Shown one piece after another: positions 19,126-28,225 of a DNA stretch of 64,000 nucleotides. The notes under the pieces were generated by a model. The model was not told where the DNA came from and did not search any database. It saw only the letters and a program-made list of their open reading frames with translations. The stretch spans positions 62,001 to 126,000 of the forward strand of contig JAMPKV010000010.1 of assembly GCA_039962225.1 (NCBI GenBank), given 5' to 3'. This DNA is from Microcoleus sp. AS-A8. GTDB taxonomy: Bacteria; Cyanobacteriota; Cyanobacteriia; Cyanobacteriales; Coleofasciculaceae. A program made the translations under genes and the position numbers. Position 1 is the first letter of the stretch, and the number at the start of each line of letters is the position of its first letter.

Positions 19126-20511
19126 TTAAGAACGAATCACAAGCATTTGTGCAGGCGCTGAGTCTTGAGAAGTTCGAGCAGGCTGCAAACGGCCTAATAA
19201 GTTACGGGTTTCCCCCGCTGCGGCCTGCATCGCTTCTTGTGGACTCATTCCATTCGTAAAAGCCGCGCTGAGATAGCGTTGCAAAATATCCGAAGCTTGG
19301 GCATATTGGGCAACAGGAGGCCGTAAAACCGATTGCTGAACGGCTTCTAAAAGTTGCGGAAAGTGGGGGTATTTCGCCATAATTTCCGGCTCTGTAAACA
19401 GGGTTTTGTAACTAGAAATCAACCCCGTTTCTAAAACAAATCGGCGCATCGTCTCTTTACTGGTCATGTACTGAATGAGTCGCCATGCTTGATCTGGGTG
19501 TTTGGTCGTCGTGGATATTCCTAAACCCCATCCACCTAAGGAAGAACCACCCGCTTGACCCGCGCCCTGAAGCATGGGTTGGATGCCAACCTTACCTCGA
19601 ATTTTTGAGTCTTCCTGATTTACCAGTTTCCAGACATAGGGCCAGTTGCGTAAGAAAACTGCGCCACCACTTTGAAAGATCTGGCGAGTTTCTTCTTCTC
19701 CATAGGTAGTGACGCCACGCGGAGAAATGCCTTGGGTAATGGTGTTGCGTAGAAATTGAACCGCCTCGATGGCCTGCGGCTGGTCAAGACCGACCTCAAG
19801 CGTGTCTGGGTTAACCCAGAAGCCACCGAAGCCTTCGAGAACCTCGACAAACATGGCAGAGACACCTTCGTACTGCCTGCCTTGCCAGAGGTAACCCCAA
19901 TTGGTATCTTTTGCTCCTGACTTCTGCAAGTTCTGAAGAATTCCCAGCATCTCGCTAAAGGTTTCTGGAGGTTTCGCGCCAATTTGCTTTAAGAGATCGG
20001 TGCGGTAGTAAAGGACTCCAGCATCGGAGTTTGTCGGCATCCGATAGAGTTTGCCTTGATAGCGCCCACCGTCGATGTTGTTCTCAACCATTTCTGCTAA
20101 TTGTTCAGCAGGAACTCTGTCGTCCAGAGGTCTTAGCCAGCCTGCGGCGGCAAATTTTGGCACCCAGACAATATCGAGGTTAAGAACATCGTAGGGCGAG
20201 TCTCCTAAGAGAAAGGCAGAGGTGAGGAGGTTCTCTTGTAGGTTGGTATCAAATGGCCCTTCTACAACATTGATGCGAATGTCGGGATTTTTCTGTTGAA
20301 ATTCCTCAAGAAAGGGTGTCCAATTCGCCAAGTCCTGACCTTGCGTCATCATTGTGATGACTACAGGCTGTTGCGTCAGTGCGGGCAGTATCCAAACTTG
20401 GAAGATGAGAATCCATGCAAAAAGGATTCCTAAAAGACGAGGAACTCCCAGTTTTTTTATTAGTCTTTGCAGGCGTCTTGATAGGACGCCTCGTGCTTTA
20501 ATATCTTTCAT
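19126..20511 (-). CDS. Sugar ABC transporter substrate-binding protein
   Basis: A basic N terminus is followed by one hydrophobic segment (about residues 25-48, LLGILFAWILIFQVWILPAL), an uncleaved anchor or signal peptide. A family-1 extracellular solute-binding fold follows, with VITMMTQGQDLANWTPFLEE, ILNL-like VLNLDIVWVPKFAAAGWLRP, YRMPTNSDAGVLYYRTDLL and SSLGGWGLGISTTTKHPDQA. Such proteins capture sugars outside the inner membrane and deliver them to the MalF/MalG pair encoded immediately downstream. No lipobox Cys is visible, so anchoring is through the N-terminal helix. ATG at 20511 is chosen over an in-frame TTG at 20520. Specificity is unknown; trehalose/maltose-type sugars are likely by family. 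Confidence 0.9.
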   Translation of the reverse strand: MKDIKARGVLSRRLQRLIKKLGVPRLLGILFAWILIFQVWILPALTQQPVVITMMTQGQDLANWTPFLEEFQQKNPDIRINVVEGPFDTNLQENLLTSAFLLGDSPYDVLNLDIVWVPKFAAAGWLRPLDDRVPAEQLAEMVENNIDGGRYQGKLYRMPTNSDAGVLYYRTDLLKQIGAKPPETFSEMLGILQNLQKSGAKDTNWGYLWQGRQYEGVSAMFVEVLEGFGGFWVNPDTLEVGLDQPQAIEAVQFLRNTITQGISPRGVTTYGEEETRQIFQSGGAVFLRNWPYVWKLVNQEDSKIRGKVGIQPMLQGAGQAGGSSLGGWGLGISTTTKHPDQAWRLIQYMTSKETMRRFVLETGLISSYKTLFTEPEIMAKYPHFPQLLEAVQQSVLRPPVAQYAQASDILQRYLSAAFTNGMSPQEAMQAAAGETRNLLGRLQPARTSQDSAPAQMLVIRS

Positions 20512-21051
20512 CTTGAGCAAGGGAGATTTATCGGAAAATCTGCCTGTGGCATATAATTAATACCTAAGGCATACTGATCGCTTTTTAGTGCCGACAGATT
20601 ATTTAGTCTTATCTTGATTTCCTTACCTGTCGCTCAAGCCACTTATAAAAAGAAAATAAAATCTATCTATCTTCAGATTTTTTAACAATATTTATTGGGA
20701 AATAAATATATTTAAGACTGCCGCATCTATCCCAGGATATAAAGATGGATAAAGACTTTGTGTCATGGGGAATAAAAAATCAAGGAAAACCGTTGAACTC
20801 GGAGCGAGCGCTTGATTTAATACCTTTCCAGTTCGATCCTTCTATTTTTTAGCAAATCTCTCTAATTTACCTTTACAAAAGCCTCTTTCAGCTTTTGTAA
20901 ACTTGAAAACTGCCAATATTCAATCAAGTTAGCTTTTTGAGAAAACTATTCTGTCTTTAGGAAGATTTACTCAATCCTCCGTCTCAAGAAGGACGGTTGA
21001 GTATGAATACCTTGTTAAATTGCAATTGATGTAATTCAGTGATAAATCTTT
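20512..21051. other. Intergenic region between divergent genes
   Basis: These 540 AT-rich bases separate the sugar transporter operon (leftward) from a rhodanese-like gene (rightward) and should contain both promoters. CTCAA...CCGTC and GACGG...TTGAG near 20968-21001 form an imperfect hairpin just upstream of the rhodanese gene. No other open frame of substance is seen. Confidence 0.5.
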
Positions 21052-21537
21052 ATGGCAGACATTGAAGATACAATTCTTAATGCGAAAGATAAGCTTCCGA
21101 ACGTTACGCCTACTCCGCCAAGCCAGCAAATGCCGCAGTCGAGCGCTCAAGCTCTCAAACAACGTCTCGAATGGGGCGAAGTGGCGTTTACAATTCTAGA
21201 TGTACGCGATCGCGGAGCTTTCAACGCATCTCGAATCCTGGGCGCTATGGCAATGCCGATGGAAGACTTGCCACAGAGGGCATTAGATAGTCTTGAGCCT
21301 CGGCGCGAAATCTATGTTTACGGTGACAGCGACGAACAATCAGCTCAAGCCGCTAACCAACTACGCCAAGCTGGGTTTGAGAGCGTATCAGAGTTAAGAG
21401 GCGGACTTGCAGCTTGGAAAGCGATTGGTGGGCCGACCGAAGGCAATGCTGAAACCGGGTATGATAGCAGCAGCGCCGAATACAATGTTAAATCGCGCTT
21501 AGATAAGCACGCGCAAGTTACGTCAAAAAACGTATAA
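21052..21537 (+). CDS. Rhodanese-fold protein lacking the catalytic cysteine (copy 1)
   Basis: The protein has 161 residues. After a Pro/Gln-rich N terminus, a single rhodanese domain spans about residues 35-130: LEWGEVAFTILDVRDRGAFN, MAMPMEDLP and LRGGLAAWKAIGGP. The active-site loop, where sulfurtransferases have Cys, reads YVYGDSDEQS, with Gly/Asp instead. Sulfur transfer by the usual persulfide route is therefore not expected. Cys-less rhodanese domains generally serve as binding or regulatory modules. The gene is followed by a terminator at 21615-21646. A shorter paralogue with the same defect is at 27782-28162. The C-terminal 30 residues are polar and not conserved between the two. Confidence 0.85.
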   Translation: MADIEDTILNAKDKLPNVTPTPPSQQMPQSSAQALKQRLEWGEVAFTILDVRDRGAFNASRILGAMAMPMEDLPQRALDSLEPRREIYVYGDSDEQSAQAANQLRQAGFESVSELRGGLAAWKAIGGPTEGNAETGYDSSSAEYNVKSRLDKHAQVTSKNV

Positions 21538-21614
21538 CGTTTGACGGACAAGTTAAGGAACTATAGTGCCTTAACAGGGTTCACCTCATAAAATACGCAA
21601 GATAACAGTAGAAG

Positions 21615-21646
21615 GGGGCAATCTTTTCAGGTTGCCCCAACTTTTT
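21615..21646 (+). terminator. Rho-independent terminator after the rhodanese-like gene
   Basis: GGGGCAA (21615-21621) pairs with TTGCCCC (21632-21638) around a 10-base loop. AACTTTTT follows. It lies 78 bases downstream of the stop codon of 21052-21537. Confidence 0.75.
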
Positions 21647-21860
21647 GGGCGATAGGCTCGCACTACCGGGTGATGCGATCGTGATTTATGCCGATTTAGT
21701 GCAACAGGCGAAGTCGCAAAATGAGCTGATGATGGTATTAGGGCATGAGTTGGGTCATTTTGCCCACCGCGACCATTGGCGAGGGTTGGGGGGCGCTTAT
21801 CTATCGTATAGAGCGCCTTTGCCATCTTATTCAGTGATGCTGGGGCGTTACAGTGAGTAG
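21645..21860 (+). pseudogene. Fragment of an M48 family metallopeptidase gene
   Basis: The frame from 21645 encodes ALPGDAIVIYADLVQQAK and VLGHELGHFAHRDHW. The latter is an intact HExxH zinc motif of M48 (HtpX/Oma1-like) proteases. After GLGGAYLSY the similarity to any peptidase stops and the frame closes at TGA/TAG 21860. Only about 50 residues of the catalytic core remain, without the membrane helices or the third zinc ligand, and the fragment begins inside the terminator of the upstream gene. It is a remnant rather than a working gene. Confidence 0.7.
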
Positions 21861-22466
21861 AGGCTTCCGGGGTTGAGGGCATCTGGCGATCGCATTTTCC
21901 CAGTCTTAGGAACGCAAGGCGGATGAGTATGGCTTGACTTTTAGAGTCAGGAGAGTCAGGAGAGTCAGGGCAGTAGGTTGAACTCGTTATGAGCTTAGGG
22001 TTTGCCTGCAAACTTTCCGGTTCCACTCCCCCACTCCCAACAGTTACGTTTTTCTCCGGCTACCCTGCACTAGGCGCAGAAAAACTGATTAGCTGGAATG
22101 CAACTCGATATTAAAAACAAAGAGTACCCGTGTAATAGAGTCAGGCTTTCATCCACAGATCAGACAATAGTGCAAATTTTTGCTGGGAAAGTTAAAGGCA
22201 AATCTTCTCTGTCCCAGGTAAAGTAAAGGGTGACTACCAATTGCGGTGGCACTTTGGGGTGAACAGCCGCACGCGGGTAAGGGTCTTTAGACGAGTGGTA
22301 CTGAATAACTGAAGTTCGTAGTAGCCGGGAGCGTACTTGCAAGCGCAACAGGCGACTATCAGCCCCGTAGATCAGCACCATTCGGCTTTAAACCGATGTC
22401 CGTCACAAGTGCTGCCTATGTCCGCACCTTCTGTGACTGTTTAAATTGGGGAATGAGGTGGTACTG
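21861..22466. other. Intergenic region with GAGAGTCAG repeats and an uncertain ORF
   Basis: A 9-base unit GAGAGTCAG is repeated about three times at 21944-21970. A minus-strand frame of 73 codons (22160-22381, GTG start) encodes a plausible-looking basic protein, but I cannot recognise it and it has no good ribosome-binding site, so it is not called as a gene. The last bases hold the ribosome-binding site of the next gene. Confidence 0.4.
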
Positions 22467-23864
22467 ATGGAGCTAGAAGTTGCTCGTGCTCGTTGCAAAG
22501 ATCGTTTAGTTTGGGCAATAGCCCAGTTAGCGGGAAAAAGTGATCCGGTTCAAATTGAGAAGATCACTGAATTGGTTATTCAAACCATGACTGGCCCTTG
22601 GCGCTATTTTCATACCACTGAACACATCTTTGAGGTCGGTGGCTCTGTTGATGCCATTGAAATTTTGGCGGCTTTATTTCATGACATCGTCTATGTGCAA
22701 GTCGATCATGGCATGAATCTCAACATCAGTCGTTACTTAGCACCTTTTATCTTGGAAGATCAAGGCAAGCTAGTCATCGAAAAATCTGCCACACTGCCCA
22801 ATCACTTGATGTTTGAAATTGTCGTGGCAGTATTTGGATTGGTTCCTGGTGAAACTCTTTCTCCCTTTAAAGGGCAAAACGAATTCTTAAGTGCAGTCAT
22901 TGCTGCCATGGCTTTAGAGCCTGTGTTGTCACCCAGTCTCATTGCTCAGATCGTCGCTTGTATTGAAGCGACCATTCCCTTCCGGGACTTATCTGAATCA
23001 GGTTTAACTCCGAGTGAGCGGCTCTACGAGCGTTTGATAGCCGCGAATCATCAGTTTAACTTTGGCTGGGATGAAGAGCAAACCATTGCTGTTGTCAAGC
23101 GTTCAGTGCGTTTAGTCAACCGGGATGTGGAGAATTTTGCCTTTCCCAATTCGGCTGATTTCTTGGACAATACCTGGAACCTCATGCCTGAAACGAATCA
23201 TGAGTTGAGTAATGCTGATTCTTACACCGTGCAGGGATACCGCCGCTCTCTGCACAAGATGGAAGAGTTTATGAACTTCCTCAAGCCCGAAATAGTGTTC
23301 CAGCAGTTTATGGAAGAACCGGATGATCCAACCTACCGTATATTGATTTCTCAAACGCAAAAGAACTTAGAAGTCGCCAGACTTTATCTAGCGATCAAGG
23401 TGATTACTATCGCTATTTTAGAAGCGATCAGCTATCGCCTAGGACGGAATATTCCCTTGTCCACTCTGATGGGAGAATTACCAAGACCAGGAACCAGTAC
23501 ACCCACCTTAGCTCAGTTTCTCCCCGATCTGCTCATTCCTCTAGAGCCTAAAACCACCTTAGAAGCTGAGGTGTTAGCTCTGTTAATTCAAGGACGAAAT
23601 CAAGAGTCGGTTTATGATCTAAAAAACTCGCCCGTTGCTACCTATATCATTAGATCCATCGGGTTTGATTCAGTGGGATATTTACTCAAGCAAGCGAAAG
23701 CCTTCTTTGCAGGATCGATTTCGGCAACAGACTTTCTTTGCCAACTCAAATCTGAGGTACTCAGCACCATCATCAACGCGGTGGAGCAAGTTTTTGCTAA
23801 TCGGATTGAAGCTTTGCGTGAATTGAGTCTAGATACTACGTTTAGCCAAACAAAACCTCACTAG
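22467..23864 (+). CDS. HD-like phosphohydrolase-related protein
   Basis: The 465-residue protein carries, in its first 90 residues, the pattern of a metal-dependent HD superfamily: WRYFHTTEHIFEV with spaced His residues and ALFHDIVYVQVDHG with the His-Asp pair. Similar small cyanobacterial HD proteins are annotated as predicted metal-dependent phosphohydrolases. The remaining 370 residues are mostly helical and not recognised. No transporter or kinase domain is present. ATG at 22467 is chosen because GAGG lies 8 bases upstream; a GTG/TTG-type start at 22446 is also in frame but has no such site. It is a solitary gene. The substrate (nucleotide or otherwise) cannot be inferred. Confidence 0.7.
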   Translation: MELEVARARCKDRLVWAIAQLAGKSDPVQIEKITELVIQTMTGPWRYFHTTEHIFEVGGSVDAIEILAALFHDIVYVQVDHGMNLNISRYLAPFILEDQGKLVIEKSATLPNHLMFEIVVAVFGLVPGETLSPFKGQNEFLSAVIAAMALEPVLSPSLIAQIVACIEATIPFRDLSESGLTPSERLYERLIAANHQFNFGWDEEQTIAVVKRSVRLVNRDVENFAFPNSADFLDNTWNLMPETNHELSNADSYTVQGYRRSLHKMEEFMNFLKPEIVFQQFMEEPDDPTYRILISQTQKNLEVARLYLAIKVITIAILEAISYRLGRNIPLSTLMGELPRPGTSTPTLAQFLPDLLIPLEPKTTLEAEVLALLIQGRNQESVYDLKNSPVATYIIRSIGFDSVGYLLKQAKAFFAGSISATDFLCQLKSEVLSTIINAVEQVFANRIEALRELSLDTTFSQTKPH

Positions 23865-23957
23865 GTTGAGCTGTCCAATTTTGAATTCAAGGATTCTATC
23901 TGTTTTTAAATGGGCCTCTAGTTTAGGGTTTTGTTGAGTTGGGTGCGATATGAGGTT

Positions 23958-24035
23958 TTAACGTAGACGCGTAGCGGCTTGCCGCAGGCCACCACAGAGG
24001 CAAAGAGACACAGACGGAGACACAGGAGAGATGGG
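23958..24035. repeat. Interspersed cyanobacterial repeat tract
   Basis: The tract includes GACGCGTAGCGGCTTGCCGC, an imperfect palindrome. A CACAGAGGCAAAGAGACACA-type purine-rich run follows. A shorter version of the CACAGAGG run is at 1230-1250. Both types are familiar as dispersed intergenic repeats in filamentous cyanobacteria. The tract sits in the gap downstream of two convergent genes. Confidence 0.55.
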
Positions 24036-24073
24036 GAGAGTTTTTTACCTGCCTAAAAGTTTGTAGACAAATC

Positions 24074-27000
24074 TTAGTTCATTACAATATCAAGTTCAGA
24101 GACGCCAAATTTTCGAGCTTTGATACAGCGCTCTATATAGAGTCGAGCGGCCTTATCTTGCTCATTTCGTTGCAAAACGTCCTGAAAAACGTCCTGCGCC
24201 TCGGCAAAGTTCTTTTCCACATAAAGAGCTACTCCTCGTTCAAACTCAGTGCGGGTTTGTCTCTTTAGATGAATCACAGGTTCAGGGTTGGCGTCATAAA
24301 CTTCAAAGACATCCACCGGTTGACTCTTCCCCTTCACTCTGACGCGACCGAGAAAGCGATAATGATACTTTTGGGAGTCATCTAAACCATACAGGGTTTT
24401 TTCGCTGATTAAAATATCGACGCCATAAAGCTTCGTTAACCCTTCTAAACGAGACGCTAGATTTACAGCATCTGCAATCACGGTACCTTCCATCCGCTCT
24501 GGTTCTCCCACTGTACCCAGCATTAAACTGCCTGTATGTAAACCAATTCCGATCGCGATCGGTTCTTCACCCGTCTTTTGTCGATAAATATTATAAAGAG
24601 AAACTTGTTTTTGCATCTCTATTGCCGCCAGTACAGCATCATCGGCGGCTTGGGGAAATAGCGCCATCACGGCATCACCGATATATTTATCAATAAAACC
24701 GTGATACTTACGAATTACTGGACTCACTCGGCTTAAATAAGCATTGAGAAAGTCAAAATTTTCTTTCGGAGACATCTTCTCCGACAAATTGGTAAAGGAG
24801 CGAATATCTGCAAAAAGAACCGTCATTTCTTTCTGCACTTGGTCACCTAATTGAACATCAATAATGCTCTCTCGTTCCAAAAATTGTAAAAACTCATGAG
24901 GGACAAAACGCCCGTAAGCGGCATTAATCTTCGCTAAGCGAATATGGGTTTTAATTCGTGCTAAAAGTTCATTTTTTAAGACGGGCTTAGTCAAATAATC
25001 ATTGGCACCTGCACTAAATCCTTCTACTAAATCAGACACTTGATTTTTAGCCGTTAACAAAACAACAGGCAACTCATTCGCAGGAAACCGTTCACGAATT
25101 TTTTGACAAAGTTCATACCCAGTCATTTTGGGCATCATAATATCCAGCAAAATCAAGTCTGGCTTAAGTCCCTGATCAATTAACTCTAATGCCTCCATCC
25201 CGTTGGCAGCTTGAGTAATTGCATAATTTTGCAGAGAAAGATGGTTGACGAGAACCTGAAGATTGACGGGTTCATCATCCACAATTAAGATTTGAAACCC
25301 TCTCGTTTTGGAGACTAAAATTTCCTGTTCCATTAGAACATTATTAGGAGCCTCTGTCATAACAGAGAACACTTGAACTTTTGATACTTCTGCTTGTCCT
25401 TTCCGCTCTACCTTGCCTTGGGATATGGGTAAAGTAAAGGTAAAACGAGAACCTACTCCCACCGTAGACTCTACCCAAATTCTGCCATTGTGCAACTGTA
25501 CCAACTGTTTGGTAACTGCCAAACCTAAACCTGCTCCCCCGTATTCTCTAGCAATTGAGCCATCCGCTTGTTCAAAGGATTCAAAAACTCGGTCTAACTT
25601 ATCCGCTGGGATACCAATACCCGTATCCGCAACTGTAATTTCCAGTTCATGATTAACCGCGGTCGCAGAGACTTCAACAGTTCCACTGGGAGTAAACTTA
25701 ATCGAGTTACCAACTAGGTTGTACAAAATCTGTTGTAATCGGTTTTCATCAGCATCAACTGAGGGAAGTTCTGGATCGATTTTATTAATCAGCCGTAAAT
25801 CTTTTTTACCAACCAGGGGTTGAGAAAGCATTAATACAACATTGGTAATTTCTCGGATTCCCACAACTTGAATTTTTAGGTCAATATTTTTGTGCTTTAA
25901 TTGCGAAAAATCTAGTAAGTCGTTAACTAACTGAGATAGACGTTTACCACTAGAGGCAATCAGAGAAAGATTAAATAAAGTTTTTTGAGATAACTGGCCT
26001 GTTGCGCCATCCATTAATGACTCAGCAATACCGATAATCCCATTAAGAGGAGTTTTAAGTTCGTGAGAAGTATTGGCTAAAAATTCATCCTTAAGTTGAT
26101 TCATTTTTTGCAAATCTGCATTTTTTTTCTCTAGTTCTATGGCATAAGCCTGTAATCGTTTCCGCGCTTCACTGAACCGACGCTCTAAAATAAACCCTAA
26201 ACATAAAATAAAAATTAGAGTTCCCCAAGGATAGAATTTTTGATACCAGTGTACAGGTTCAAAGATATAAATCAAAACATCATGAATGACACATAGGGTA
26301 AGCGTGGAAAATCCAGTCGTGAACAACTTAGCGTCCCAGTTGCCTGTGCGAGAGTTCTTAATAGAAATTATCAATAAAATTAGAGAACTTGATAATAATA
26401 AAATTTGCGCTGGCAGAACTGTAGAACTCCAAGATACTAATTGAAATACCACTAAAGGTAATGCTATAACAGCGTAAATTAGATGAATCTTCCATAACCC
26501 ATTAATCAGTTTTTTGTAACGCAAGCCAAACATTTCTTCAAAAAAGAAACAAGCACTAATGGGTATCAGATAAAAAGAGATGTAATGGGTATAATGCAAT
26601 AAGATATAATTCTTGATAAATAAAGTAATTAAATCAGAACGAGCAATGGTATATAAAGCAATAAGTATGGCTAAAGCGCCAAAAGATAAATAGGATTTTT
26701 TCTCTTGTCGATTGGAGGCTAGTAAAATAGAAATTAAACCTAAGAAAGCAAAAAATATCCCTAATATTTCATCTAATTCTTGCTTAATTAATCGTTTTAG
26801 TAAGTCTATCTGAGAACCAACGGTAACCCGATCAAACAAGCCAATATAGCGAGAAGAAGAGTTGCCCGCATAAATTTGAAAGCACAGAAATTGATTGGAA
26901 AAATTTGAATTAAGAGTAACAATAGGCCATTGATAATTAGTTAATTGAGCTTTACCCGAAGGTGTTAGCGAATATTGGCTATAAATCCGTTGCTTTTGAA

Positions 27001-27373
27001 AATAAGCTCCTAAAATGTAGGGGACAGAGCGCAAATAAAGGGCTGGAGATTTCCATTGACCTGCTGGCAAGGGTACACGCAACCAAAGAATTTTTGCGTC
27101 TGCTGGCTTATCCAGTTTTTTAGGAAACCGAAACGATTGCCAATTAGGACTTGAAATCGCTTCTTGATCGCAAATAGAAATACCCGTTACATCCCCTGGA
27201 GACTTGTCCCAGCGATATTGCCATCCTTGCGTGAGTTCTATCGGGGATGTCGCAGCTTGAGCTGGTGCCTGACTAGGCGCTAGCATGAATGGCAGGATAC
27301 TCAGCAAAACCACCATGAGAGCGCCTATACACCAAGCCATGCGGGTATGAGTCCAACTAACTACAAGCTTCAT
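24074..27373 (-). CDS. 7TM-DISM histidine kinase / response regulator / adenylate cyclase fusion
   Basis: One 1,099-residue protein. A signal peptide (about 1-41) leads into an extracellular jelly-roll-like sensor (45-195), followed by seven membrane helices (about 200-398). Next come a kinase module with NTSHELKTPLNG (His-437) and N, G1 and G2 boxes (550-645), and a receiver domain (694-800) with Asp-744 in LILLDIMMPK. A class III cyclase ends the protein (about 845-1030). The cyclase keeps metal Asp-856 (FADIRSFT) and Asp-900, and Lys-896 and Asp-968 that favour adenine, so cAMP is the likely product. The plan recalls cyanobacterial CyaC proteins, in which phosphorelay controls the cyclase. 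Extracellular signals would thus be turned into cAMP inside one molecule. It is monocistronic. Confidence 0.92.
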   Translation of the reverse strand: MKLVVSWTHTRMAWCIGALMVVLLSILPFMLAPSQAPAQAATSPIELTQGWQYRWDKSPGDVTGISICDQEAISSPNWQSFRFPKKLDKPADAKILWLRVPLPAGQWKSPALYLRSVPYILGAYFQKQRIYSQYSLTPSGKAQLTNYQWPIVTLNSNFSNQFLCFQIYAGNSSSRYIGLFDRVTVGSQIDLLKRLIKQELDEILGIFFAFLGLISILLASNRQEKKSYLSFGALAILIALYTIARSDLITLFIKNYILLHYTHYISFYLIPISACFFFEEMFGLRYKKLINGLWKIHLIYAVIALPLVVFQLVSWSSTVLPAQILLLSSSLILLIISIKNSRTGNWDAKLFTTGFSTLTLCVIHDVLIYIFEPVHWYQKFYPWGTLIFILCLGFILERRFSEARKRLQAYAIELEKKNADLQKMNQLKDEFLANTSHELKTPLNGIIGIAESLMDGATGQLSQKTLFNLSLIASSGKRLSQLVNDLLDFSQLKHKNIDLKIQVVGIREITNVVLMLSQPLVGKKDLRLINKIDPELPSVDADENRLQQILYNLVGNSIKFTPSGTVEVSATAVNHELEITVADTGIGIPADKLDRVFESFEQADGSIAREYGGAGLGLAVTKQLVQLHNGRIWVESTVGVGSRFTFTLPISQGKVERKGQAEVSKVQVFSVMTEAPNNVLMEQEILVSKTRGFQILIVDDEPVNLQVLVNHLSLQNYAITQAANGMEALELIDQGLKPDLILLDIMMPKMTGYELCQKIRERFPANELPVVLLTAKNQVSDLVEGFSAGANDYLTKPVLKNELLARIKTHIRLAKINAAYGRFVPHEFLQFLERESIIDVQLGDQVQKEMTVLFADIRSFTNLSEKMSPKENFDFLNAYLSRVSPVIRKYHGFIDKYIGDAVMALFPQAADDAVLAAIEMQKQVSLYNIYRQKTGEEPIAIGIGLHTGSLMLGTVGEPERMEGTVIADAVNLASRLEGLTKLYGVDILISEKTLYGLDDSQKYHYRFLGRVRVKGKSQPVDVFEVYDANPEPVIHLKRQTRTEFERGVALYVEKNFAEAQDVFQDVLQRNEQDKAARLYIERCIKARKFGVSELDIVMN

Positions 27374-27781
27374 ATTTTGGATTTCCTAGTACACCCAGGC
27401 AGAAATAACTGACCAGCAATAATCTCCCCCATCCTCACGCTTAGCTCCGGCCCCCTCCCCTGATTCAGGATGCATATTCGTCGCCATCAGCTTTGTGAAT
27501 AGTTTTCAGATATTTCGGATGTACGTCCAAACTTTTACCTCCTGTGGTTACGTTTATCTTCCTTGTTACGGAGAGTGAGAGGGTGAGGTGGAGCGCTCTT
27601 CGTCAGTCCTGAAACAATCTTACTGGCTAGCTTGGAGAGATGAGGAAAGCCGTAAGCTCAAGGCATGAAATTAGCGCCTATTCAAAAATGGGTCAATAAG
27701 TCAAGGTTTTTCCATAAAATTTGAAATTTAGAAATTTTATTGCTACATTGCAGAAGATGCTACCAAATATGGTATGGAGTT
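27374..27781. other. Intergenic region with an interspersed repeat
   Basis: These 408 bases lie between divergent genes. They contain an inverted copy of a repeat also found at 58326-58360 (see separate entry at 27424) and AT-rich DNA before the rhodanese-like gene. No gene or tRNA is evident. Confidence 0.5.
27424..27460 (-). repeat. Interspersed repeat, copy 1 (TTAGCTCCGG core)
   Basis: The stretch contains TCCTCACGCTTAGCTCCGG flanked by C-rich runs. Its reverse complement matches 58326-58360 over a 26-base perfect core, with one inserted base in the flanking G-run. It is a dispersed, probably mobile or recombining, intergenic repeat. Confidence 0.7.
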
Positions 27782-28162
27782 ATGAGTAACTTTTTTGATA
27801 TGAATCCTGTATCCCGCCCCCTGCAAGCAAAGTCCCTGGTGTACGATTTGAAGGCGCGGTTGGACTGGGGAGAACCGGCGTTGACAATTATTGATGTGCG
27901 CGATCGCACAGAGTTCAACCTCAGCCATATTATGGGAGCTGTGCCTATGCCGCTCAATGAATCCGCAGACCGAGTTTTGAACAAACTGGAACTAGGTCGC
28001 GATATTTATGTTTACGGCGAAACTGATGAAGAGACAACCATTGGCGCAACTCGATTACGTGAGGCTGGATATCGCAATGTCTCTGAAATCCGAGGAGGCT
28101 TGGCAGCATGGAAAGCCGTTGGCTATCCGGTGGAACCGATGTCAACCATGACCATACTGTGA
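27782..28162 (+). CDS. Rhodanese-fold protein lacking the catalytic cysteine (copy 2)
   Basis: About 126 residues, almost entirely one rhodanese domain. It carries LDWGEPALTIIDVRDRTEFN, AVPMPLNES and IRGGLAAWKAVGYPV. The active-site loop reads YVYGETDEET where sulfurtransferases have Cys, so the usual sulfur transfer chemistry is not possible. It matches the copy at 21052-21537 in the spacing of all blocks and shares the same substituted loop. This indicates a conserved non-enzymatic subfamily rather than random decay. The start ATG at 27782 is preferred over a TTG at 27740; ATG 27800 is a further option. It ends 64 bases before the stop of the convergent RNase D-like gene. Confidence 0.83.
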   Translation: MSNFFDMNPVSRPLQAKSLVYDLKARLDWGEPALTIIDVRDRTEFNLSHIMGAVPMPLNESADRVLNKLELGRDIYVYGETDEETTIGATRLREAGYRNVSEIRGGLAAWKAVGYPVEPMSTMTIL

Positions 28163-28225
28163 GTCGGTCAAGCAGAAGGTAAAAGGTAAAATTTATTGCT
28201 CTTGAATTACCCATTACCTACCCTC

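Noticed and set aside
22160-22381. 73-codon minus-strand ORF as a real gene
   Set aside because: GTG start, no ribosome-binding site and no recognisable product, although composition is protein-like. It was left uncalled.
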